From contig NZ_KQ949076.1 of NCBI RefSeq assembly GCF_001514305.1, positions 121,087 to 185,086 of the forward strand: 64,000 nt of DNA, read 5' to 3'. Below, one piece after another: positions 46,680-54,700 of this stretch. The stretch comes from Streptomyces dysideae. GTDB taxonomy: Bacteria; Actinomycetota; Actinomycetes; Streptomycetales; Streptomycetaceae. Within the stretch, counting starts at the first letter, position 1. Each line of letters begins with the position of its first letter. The translations under genes and the position numbers were made by a program. The notes under the pieces are model-generated. The model saw only the letters and a list, made by a program, of their open reading frames with translations, was not told where the DNA came from and searched no databases.

Positions 46680-48480
46680 GCACCGCCTCTCCGCCCGCGA
46701 GGCCCTCGCACTCGTCACCGACGACTTCACCCAACTCCCCCACCCACCAGGGGAGTCCAAGCCGAACGGCCCGCTCGCCTGGCCGGGCTACGACGCCTCA
46801 CGCGCTCGCGCCACCGAGCGCACCGGCGAGGAGGAGTCCGTCGTCTGCGGCACGGCGAACGTCGAGGGCACCCGGGCGGTACTGATCGCGTTCGAGTTCG
46901 GCTACCTCGGCGGCTCACTCGGCGAACGCACCGGCGACCGGCTGGAGGCGGCGTACACCTACGCCCGCGAACACCGGCTGCCGGTCGTCCCGTTGGTCGC
47001 CACGGGCGGCAGCCGCATGCAGGAGGGCATGCGCGCCCTGACCCAACTCCAGCGCGTGGCCCGGCAGTCGGCGCTCACGCGTGATGCCGGACTGCCCCAG
47101 ATCGCGGTCCTGCGTGACCCGACCACAGGCGGCGGCTGGGCCACGCTGGGCGCGGGCGCCGACGTGATCCTCGCGCTGCCCGGCGCCCAGGTCGGCTTCG
47201 CGGGTTCACGGGTACGGCCACCGGACGCGGATCCGACGGCGTACACGGCGGAGGCGCAGGTGGCGGCGGGGGCGGCGGACGCGGTCGTGGCGCCGGAGGA
47301 GCTGCGGGAGACGCTGGGGTGGTGGCTGCGGCTGCTGACGGGGGTGTCGGTGGAGGAGGCGCCGGTGCCGCGGAGGTTGGGGGCGGTGGGGCCCCGTGCG
47401 CGGGGGGCGGCGGAGTCCCGGGGGCCGGGGGCGGCAGAGTCCCGGGCGCCGAGGGCGGCAGAGCTCTCCGTCAAGGGCGGCGCGGTGGCGGTCCCCGCGA
47501 CCGGCGGGGGGCCGGCGGCTTCTTCGGCCGACGCCGGGCCGGAGGCCACTTCAGCCGACGCCGGGCCGGAGGCCACTTCAGCCGACGCCGGGCCGGAGGC
47601 CACTTCAGCCGACGCCGGGCCGGAGGCCACTTCAGCCGACGCCGGGCCGGAGGCCACTTCAGCCGACGGCGCAGTGGAGTCCCCCGCAGCCGACCACACG
47701 CAGGAAGCGCCCATGACCGCCGGTGCATGCGGCACCACACCACACCCCCCCACGACCACCGGCGCCCCCAGCACCACACCAGAACCCCACCCCACCGGCG
47801 ACGCGCCCGAACTCCCCACGCCCGCCACCACACCACCAGACGTCCCCCTCACCGGCTGGGAGGCCGTCCAGCGCGCCCGATCCCCGCAACGCCCGCGCGC
47901 CGACGCCTACTTGGACGACTACTTCACCCACCGCGTCGCCATCAGCGGCGACCGCTGCGGCGGCACCGACGACGGCATGCTCTGCGGCTTCGGCGAACAC
48001 GCGGGCCGGACCGTCGCGTACGCCGCCCAGACCGGGACGGCGACCCGCCCGGCCGGCTATCGCACCGCGGCCCGGCTGATCCGTCTCGCGGACCGTCTCG
48101 GCATCCCGGTGCTGACGCTGGTGGACACTCCCGGCGCGGCGAACGACGCGGAGGCGGAGCGGCAGGGGGCGGGGGCCGCGATAGCGGACCTGTTCGGCGC
48201 GGTGGCGTCCGCGCGGACGCCGGTCACGACGCTGCTGATCGGCGAGGGCGGCTCCGGCGGTGCGCTGGCGCTGGCGGCGCCCGGCAACACCTGGGCCACC
48301 CCGGACAGTTACTTCTCGGTCATCGCGCCGGAGTTGGCGGCGGCGATCCTGAAGCGGCCGGCGGAGGAGGTGGAGGCGACGGCGGACCAGCTGCGGATCC
48401 GGCCGCAGGACTTGGTGGAGCTGGGGGTTATCCGAGCGGAGGGTCAGTTCTCTCCTGGGTCAGGTGATCGTCGCTCCTGA
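46672..48480 (+). CDS. Fused carboxyltransferase (beta-alpha) with repeat linker
   Basis: The 602-residue protein has an N-terminal AccD-like half (residues about 1-230: YDASRARATERTGEEESVVC, FEFGYLGGSLGERTGDRLEA, VPLVATGGSRMQEG) and a C-terminal AccA-like half (about 395-595: GMLCGFGEHAGRTVAYAAQT, LVDTPGAANDAEAERQGAGA, LLIGEGGSGGALALAAPGN). Both oxyanion glycine pairs are present. The 165-residue linker is low-complexity and contains five identical 9-residue repeats. No biotin carrier or biotin carboxylase is adjacent, so partner subunits are encoded elsewhere, or the enzyme acts in malonate/acyl-CoA decarboxylation. It is coupled to matB. Confidence 0.82.
   Translation: MTEHRLSAREALALVTDDFTQLPHPPGESKPNGPLAWPGYDASRARATERTGEEESVVCGTANVEGTRAVLIAFEFGYLGGSLGERTGDRLEAAYTYAREHRLPVVPLVATGGSRMQEGMRALTQLQRVARQSALTRDAGLPQIAVLRDPTTGGGWATLGAGADVILALPGAQVGFAGSRVRPPDADPTAYTAEAQVAAGAADAVVAPEELRETLGWWLRLLTGVSVEEAPVPRRLGAVGPRARGAAESRGPGAAESRAPRAAELSVKGGAVAVPATGGGPAASSADAGPEATSADAGPEATSADAGPEATSADAGPEATSADAGPEATSADGAVESPAADHTQEAPMTAGACGTTPHPPTTTGAPSTTPEPHPTGDAPELPTPATTPPDVPLTGWEAVQRARSPQRPRADAYLDDYFTHRVAISGDRCGGTDDGMLCGFGEHAGRTVAYAAQTGTATRPAGYRTAARLIRLADRLGIPVLTLVDTPGAANDAEAERQGAGAAIADLFGAVASARTPVTTLLIGEGGSGGALALAAPGNTWATPDSYFSVIAPELAAAILKRPAEEVEATADQLRIRPQDLVELGVIRAEGQFSPGSGDRRS
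47527..47661 (+). repeat. 27-base minisatellite, 5 perfect copies, inside the carboxyltransferase linker
   Basis: The unit starts GCCGACGCCGGGCCGGAGG and is 27 bases long, so it keeps the frame and encodes ADAGPEATS five times. A sixth partial copy follows. Perfect identity of the copies implies recent expansion, and copy number is likely variable among strains. Confidence 0.95.
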
Positions 48481-48601
48481 GAGCGTGTGGGGTTCGTGTG
48501 GCCGACGAAAAACTCATTCGCAAGGGGACAACCCCAAGTACCGTCCTGAACAATGGGGATGATCGGTCGGTGGCGGCGTGACGGGTGGTGACGGGGGCGT
48601 C

Positions 48602-48946
48602 ATGGATGGCTTGGTCGAGTTCAAGACCGCGGACGGTGCCGTGGTCGCGGTCGAGACCGTGGACGACGGGGCGTCCGGCTCGCGGCTGGTCGCCCGGCGC
48701 GACGGCACGGTGGAGGCGACGCGCACCTTCGAGGGCGCGCTGGACGGGGTGCGCGCGGCGGCCGAGTCGGCGCTGCGGGTGTTCCGGGACGGCTCGCTGC
48801 GGCCCGACGGTGTCGAGATCGAGTTCGGCGTGAAGATGTCCGCCGAGGCGGGCGCGATCATCGCCAAGGGTGCGGCCGAGGGGCATCTCGTGGTGCGGCT
48901 GACGTGGTCGCCGTCGGCCGAACGGGAGGCCGGCGGGGCGGTATGA
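48602..48946 (+). CDS. Trypsin-co-occurring domain protein (TCAD/Trypco1, CU044_2847 family)
   Basis: The 114-residue protein has an N-terminal beta-strand start (MDGLVEFKTADGAVVAVETV), a central helix (ALDGVRAAAESALRVFRDGS) and an end EIEFGVKMSAEAGAIIAKGA followed by a strand. This is the usual single-domain CU044_2847/Trypco1 layout. The stop overlaps the ATG of the trypsin-VMAP gene (48943-48946), exactly the partnership that gave the domain its name. An upstream GTG at 48578 is an alternative start. It is probably a substrate, inhibitor or adaptor of the protease in the conflict system. Confidence 0.85.
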   Translation: MDGLVEFKTADGAVVAVETVDDGASGSRLVARRDGTVEATRTFEGALDGVRAAAESALRVFRDGSLRPDGVEIEFGVKMSAEAGAIIAKGAAEGHLVVRLTWSPSAEREAGGAV

Positions 48947-50655
48947 GCGGCAGGTGGGACCGGATGAACGGCATGCGCGGCGCGCGGGACGCCGAGTGGC
49001 ACGCCCGGATCGAGTGCGGCGGCGAAGTGGCCGGCGCCGGTTTCCTGGTGACCCGGGACAAGGTGCTGACCTGTGCCCATGTCGTCCACGGCGGTAACCG
49101 GCCGGGCCCGGTGACCGTGTCCTTCCCGAACCGCCCCAAGGCCGGTCCCGTCCCCGCCCGGGTCGTCGCGGACGGCGGCTGGGCGGGCCGTAGCACCGAC
49201 CCCGGCGATCTGGCCGTACTGGAACTGGACCAGGAGGTCGCCGTCGTCCCGGCGGCCCTCGCCCCGGCCGATGTCCCGTACGACGACCGCAAGCTGGTGG
49301 CGTACGGGTTCCCGGCCGGGTACGACGAGGGCAAGTTCACCGAATGCCGCAGCACGGCGCCGTGGTTGATCCGCGACGAGTGGATCCAGCTGGAGGCCTG
49401 GAGCGGGTACGGGCAGCCGCTGGCCGCCGGGTTCAGCGGTGCCGCGGTCACCCTGGTCGACACCGGCGAGGTCGTCGGCATGGTCACGGCGATGGCCGGC
49501 GCCCGCGAGGTGCGGACCGGGCGGATGATGCCCACCCATGTCATGGCCCGCTACTGGCCCGCCCTGAGCGCCCTCGTGCCCGTCCCGGGGCCGGCGCATC
49601 CTGACGGGGCGCGGCTGCGCGGGCTGGTCGAGAAGGCGGTTCGGGCGGGCCTGGACTGTGATCCGGTGCGGCTCTACGCCGATGCGCGCGGCCCGTTCGA
49701 TCCGCCGCCGCCCCTGGAGGGCTTCGACTCCCTGTGGTCGGCGGCGTGGTTCGCGCTGTGCGAGGTCGACGACATGGGCACGGTGACGCGGTTCGCCGAC
49801 CGCCTCGGCGCCCTGCTGAACGCCCCGGCCCCGGTGCCGTCCCAGGCGGTCCAGGGGTCGATCCTGGTCGAGCTCGACCACAGCGGGGCGGGCGACGGCA
49901 CGGTTCTGGTCGAGGTGTCGGCGTACAACGAGGGATGCCGGCAGCCGGTCGCGTCGGACCGGGTGCCGCGCGCCCGGCTGACCGGGTACGTCCAGGACCG
50001 TATCGAGGCCGCGTTCGGCCATCTGACGCCCGGCGCGGACGAGTTGATCGCGTTCGCGCTGCCCCGCGACTGGCTCGACTGGCCCGTCGACCGCTGGGAG
50101 ACCGGCCCGGACGACGACACGCCGCTGGGCTGCCGGTACCCGGTCGTCGTCACCGACCACGGCCGCCGCAAGAAGAGCACCCGGCATGTCCTGACCCGAG
50201 CCTGGCAGCAGCTCGACGGTCACCCGCGCACCTGGCTGCACCGGGTGCCGTGCGGCACCGCCGAGGATCCCCGGCGGCTGCGGCTGACGCTGCGCCAGGC
50301 CGGGGCCGGCCTCGCGGGCTTCGGCGCGGCCCCGCACTCGGCGCGTACCCGCCCGCACTTCGAGACGTCGCTGACCGTGCCGGTCCCGGTGATCGTGTGG
50401 TCGCGCAGCGGCTGCGACGCAGGGGAGACCGGCTGCGCGGACGGCTGTCCGGGGGCGGCGTTCCTGGACGCCGTGGACACCCATGTGTCCCCGGTGCCGC
50501 CGGCCGGGATACCGCGCCGGGTGCTGGCCCTGCGCGAGGCGGCCGACGCGGAGGACGGCCACTGGGCGCGGGACCTCCAGCTGCTGTGGGACGACCCACG
50601 CCGCTTCACCGACCAGCACGCCACCGCCGTCCACGCCCAGGTGCCCGTCGCCTGA
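48943..50655 (+). CDS. Trypsin-like serine protease fused to VMAP C-terminal domain
   Basis: The 570-residue cytosolic protein has an N-terminal chymotrypsin-fold protease (about 10-200). The catalytic triad is visible: His in VLTCAHVVHGG, Asp in DPGDLAVLELD, Ser in AAGFSGAAVTLVD. Residues about 215-285 form a linker helix region (VPGPAHPDGARLRGLVEKAV, ADARGPFDPPPPLEGF). A VMAP-C domain follows to the end (RAWQQLDGHPRTWLHRVPCG, FLDAVDTHVSPVPPAGIPR, LLWDDPRRFTD). VMAP proteins accompany MoxR ATPases and vWA proteins in NTP-dependent conflict systems. Here the effector is the fused protease; it may cleave host or invader proteins when released. Confidence 0.85.
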   Translation: MSGRWDRMNGMRGARDAEWHARIECGGEVAGAGFLVTRDKVLTCAHVVHGGNRPGPVTVSFPNRPKAGPVPARVVADGGWAGRSTDPGDLAVLELDQEVAVVPAALAPADVPYDDRKLVAYGFPAGYDEGKFTECRSTAPWLIRDEWIQLEAWSGYGQPLAAGFSGAAVTLVDTGEVVGMVTAMAGAREVRTGRMMPTHVMARYWPALSALVPVPGPAHPDGARLRGLVEKAVRAGLDCDPVRLYADARGPFDPPPPLEGFDSLWSAAWFALCEVDDMGTVTRFADRLGALLNAPAPVPSQAVQGSILVELDHSGAGDGTVLVEVSAYNEGCRQPVASDRVPRARLTGYVQDRIEAAFGHLTPGADELIAFALPRDWLDWPVDRWETGPDDDTPLGCRYPVVVTDHGRRKKSTRHVLTRAWQQLDGHPRTWLHRVPCGTAEDPRRLRLTLRQAGAGLAGFGAAPHSARTRPHFETSLTVPVPVIVWSRSGCDAGETGCADGCPGAAFLDAVDTHVSPVPPAGIPRRVLALREAADAEDGHWARDLQLLWDDPRRFTDQHATAVHAQVPVA

Positions 50656-50685
50656 ACTGGCCCCCGAGACCGGAGAGTCCGCACC

Positions 50686-51702
50686 ATGCCGCACTGGTCC
50701 GTCTACACCGGCACCAACGAACCGCACGACGGCATCGCCGACCTTCCCGCCCCACCTCCCTGGCGGGCGTTCGACGGCGCCCCCGCGCTTGCGCCGCCCG
50801 CCGACGGCGACGACGGGGCGGCGGTCTCACCGGACCGTGTGCACCGCGCCCGCACCTACGTCGCCACGCCCGAGAGCGTCCAACTCGTCAACGCCGCTCT
50901 GTGCCTGCGCCGCCCGCTGCTGGTCACCGGGCCGCCCGGCACCGGCAAGTCGTCCCTGGCGTACGCGGTGGCGCGCGAGCTGCGGCTGGGCCCGGTCCTG
51001 CGCTGGAACATCACCAGCCGCAGCAGCCTCGCCGACGGCCTCTACCAGTACGACCCGCTGTCCCGCCTGTACGCGGCCCGGGAGAACGGCCCCGGCCCCC
51101 GTCCGGCCGGCGATGTCGAGGACCACCTGCGGCTGGGCCCGCTGGGCACGGCCCTGCTCCCGTACGGCCGGCCGCGCGCCCTGCTGGTCGACGAGCTCGA
51201 CAAGAGCGACCTCGACCTGCCGAACGACCTGCTGAACGTCCTGGAGGAGGGCCAGTACGAGATCCCCGAACTGGTCCGCGCCGCCCGCCACTCCCCCGAC
51301 GGCACGGCCGAGGTCCTCGCGGACGGCACGGACGACCCGGTGACGGTCGTCCGCGGCCGGGTCCGCTGCCGTGCCTTCCCCTTCGTCGTCCTGACCAGCA
51401 ACGGCGAACGTGAGTTCCCGCCGGCCTTCCTCCGCCGCTGCGTCCGCCTCCACCTGCGCCGCCCCGACCGCACCCAGCTCACCGACATCGTCCGCGCCCA
51501 CCTCGGCGCCCCCGACACCCGTGCCGAGTCCCTGATCACGGCCTTCCTGCAACGCGCCGGCGCGGGCGAACTGGCCACGGACCAGCTGCTGAACGCCATC
51601 TACCTCACGGGTATCGCGGGCTTGGACGCCGGCTCCCGGGACGAACTGGCCCAGCAGCTGATGCCGTACTTGAGCGCGACGGCGGACGGCGATGGGTTCT
51701 GA
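50686..51702 (+). CDS. MoxR-type AAA+ ATPase
   Basis: The 338-residue protein carries Walker A GPPGTGKSSLAYAV (about 84-97), Walker B LLVDELDKSDLDLPNDLLNV, sensor 1 VLTSNGEREFPPAFLRRCVR with the arginine finger, and a C-terminal lid. An N-terminal extension (about 50 residues, Pro/Asp-rich) precedes the AAA module. It starts 30 bases after the protease gene and its stop region overlaps possible starts of the next gene. Role: ATP-dependent remodelling or gating of the VMAP effector, as in MoxR-VMAP systems. Confidence 0.9.
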   Translation: MPHWSVYTGTNEPHDGIADLPAPPPWRAFDGAPALAPPADGDDGAAVSPDRVHRARTYVATPESVQLVNAALCLRRPLLVTGPPGTGKSSLAYAVARELRLGPVLRWNITSRSSLADGLYQYDPLSRLYAARENGPGPRPAGDVEDHLRLGPLGTALLPYGRPRALLVDELDKSDLDLPNDLLNVLEEGQYEIPELVRAARHSPDGTAEVLADGTDDPVTVVRGRVRCRAFPFVVLTSNGEREFPPAFLRRCVRLHLRRPDRTQLTDIVRAHLGAPDTRAESLITAFLQRAGAGELATDQLLNAIYLTGIAGLDAGSRDELAQQLMPYLSATADGDGF

Positions 51703-51730
51703 GGAGCGAGGGGAGGGACGAGCGGAGGGA

Positions 51731-54700
51731 ATGTCCGGGGCGCCTGGGGCGGGCGCGGCGGACGGTGGGGAGGCGGGCGCGGCGGACGGTGGGGAGGCGG
51801 GCGCGGCGGACGGTCGGGAGGCGGGCGCGGCGGGCACCGGCAGGGCGAGCACGGCACAGCGCGGGGCGGCGGACGCTCCCGGCCCTGACACCGCAGGCGC
51901 GGTCGGCCGGGGGCCGGCAGGCGGAGCCGGCCCCGGGAACGCGGACGACCGGGACCACGCGACCGCGGACGCGCCCGGCCCCGGGGCCGCAGGCGCCCCC
52001 GATCGAGCGACAACAGACGCGGCCACCCCCGCCACCCCGAACCGCGCGACCCCGGACGCGCCCGACCACGAGACGCCGAGCGCCCCCAACCCCAGGACCC
52101 CAGACGCCCCGCACCAGGGGCCGGCAGCCATCACCGGTCGCAGGGAACCCGCCATCGCCCGCCTCAGCGCCCTGCTCGTCGGCGCCGGAGGCGATGCGGT
52201 CGGCGAGAAGAGTCCAACGCCTCGTGAGCTCGCCGAACTGTTGTGGTTCGCGGGGCAGTTGGAGGCGTCGGAAGAGGACGCCCATACCCGGCGGCCCTCC
52301 GGCGACCACACCGCCACCGGCGTTCTCCCTCCCCCAGCGCCTCCCACCGCCCCCGTACCTCCGCACCAGCACCCCCACCCCGCACAGCAGCCCCAAACCC
52401 CCACCCCACCCCCCGACAACGGCCGCATCCCCCTCCACCTCCCCGAACCGGCACCCACCCCCAGCCCGGCCGGCACCCCCTTGCTCGCCCCGGCGCCCCC
52501 GATGCTGTCCCACCCCCTGGCGCTGCAGCGCGCCCTGCGCCCGCTCAAACGCACGGTGCCCTCGCCCCGCGCCCGCGTCCTGGACGAGCACGCCACCGCC
52601 GACCGCATCGCCCGGCTCGGCGCGCACCCGGACCTGTGGGTGCCCGTGCTGGGCCCGGCCCCCGACCGCTGGCTGCGCCTCAATCTGGTGTACGACACGG
52701 GTCCGACCATGCCGGTCTGGCGCCCCTTGGTCCGCGAACTGCACACCACACTCGCCCAGTCGGGCATCTTCCGCACGGTCACCCTGCACCAGGCCACCCC
52801 CAACGGCCGCGCCCGCCACGTCCCGGTGCTCGCCGACGGCCGTACCGTCACGCTCGTCGTCAGTGACTGCATGGGCCCGCAGTGGCGCCCCGGCCCGGCG
52901 GGTGTCCGCTGGTACCGCACGCTGCGCCGCTGGGCGGCCCGCATGCCGCTGGCCGTCGTCCAGCCGCTGCCCGAACACCTCTGGCACACCACGGCGTTGC
53001 CCGCCGAGGCCGGTCTGCTCACGGCCCCGTCGGCGGCGGCACCGGCGGTCGCGCTCTCCTTCCGGCCGTACGCCCCGGACGCCCCGCCCGCACCCCGCGC
53101 GGCCGTCCCCCTCCCGGTCCTGGAACCTGCCCCCGCCTGGCTCGCCAACTGGGCCGGGCTGATCGCCGCCCCGGACGGCGGCCGGGCCCCGGGCGCGCTG
53201 GCCTGGCTGCCGCCCACGCCTGTGCCGCCCGCCGAACAGACCCCTGACGTAGGCTCGTTGACGCCGGAGGAGCTGGTGCTGCGGTTCCGGGCGACGGCGT
53301 CTCCGGAGGCGTTCCGGCTGGCGGGGCATCTGGCCCTGGCCGTGCCGTCGTTGCCGGTGATGCGGCTGGTCCAACGCGCGCTGGAGCCCGCTCCGCGCCC
53401 TCAGCACCTCGCCGAGATCATCCTCAGCGGCATGCTCACCGCGGTCTCCGGGCCGCCGGGGTCCTACGCCTTCCGGCCCGGCGTACGCGAGTTGCTGCTG
53501 CGGTCTCTGCCGCGTACGGCACGGACCAGGACGCGTGAATTCCTGGCCCGGGTGGGCGGGTTGATCGACGAGCGGGCGGGTCTGGCGGCCGGGGAGTTCC
53601 GGGCGGAGGCGCGCGGGGACGAGGGTACGGCTTTCGCGACGGTCGCCGAGGAGACCGTACGGCGGCTCGGCGGGGGCGGGTCCGAGGCCGGGCTGATCGG
53701 GGGGCGGTACCGGCTGGTCGGGCAGCGTGGGCCGAGTCAGCGGATGTGGGCGGCCGTGGACGTACGGACCGGCGAGTCGGTGGTGGTGCACCGGTATCCG
53801 AGGCAGGCGGCGCCGCAGGAGCGGTTCCTGCGGGAGGCGCGGGCGCTGGCCGGGCTGCGGCATCCGAACGTGGTCCGTGTGCCGGCCTACGGAGTCGATG
53901 CCGAACGGCCATATCTTGTCGCGGAGTTCACGGATGGGGTGACGCTGGCCGAGCTGGAGCTGGGGAGCGGCCCGGGCGTCTCCTTCAGCGTGTTCGCCCG
54001 GCTGGTGCGGGACGTACCGCCGGGGCTCGCGGCCCTGCACGAGCGTGGCCTGGTCCGCGGCCAGGCCGGCTGGGACGGTCTGCTGCTGAAGCCGGACGGT
54101 ACGGTCGTGATCAGCCGGTTCGCGCTGGGCGAGCAGTCCCCGGGCCACGACGCGACATCGGACTTCCGGGAATTCAACTCTCTGCTCCGGCAGATGGCCC
54201 GGCAGGTGGCCGCCCCTCCGATGTTCCGCGGGCTGCTCGGCCAGATCGCGGACGGCGACCTGACCGGGGCGGCAGCGCTCGGGGCGGCCTCCCTCCACGG
54301 CACACGCTTCGGACTGCTCGGCCCGCTGCGCATCGAACGCGACTCGGGACAGACACTCCCACCCTCCCCCGAGGCCCAGGCCCTGCTGTGCATGCTGCTC
54401 CTCGAACAGGGACGCCGCGTCACCAACGCCGAGCTCTCCGACGGCCTGTGGGAGCAGCCGCTCCCTGATCACGAGGCGCGTGAGCGGATGTCGCCCCTGG
54501 CCGACGAGCTACGGCGCCTCCTCGGCCGCGGCACCCTCGCCGCCCTCGCCGACGGCCTTGCCCTCCACGCGCCGGACGACCACATCGACGTACTCCACTG
54601 CGAGGAACTCCTCGCCCGCCGCGCCCACGACCAGGACCCCGGCACCCAGCGCGCCCTGATCCAGCAAGCCCTGGACCTCTGGTACGGCGATCCCCTCGAC

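Noticed and set aside
47527..47661. Possible CRISPR array
   Set aside because: The 27-base units are directly adjacent with no spacers and keep a coding frame, so this is a minisatellite.
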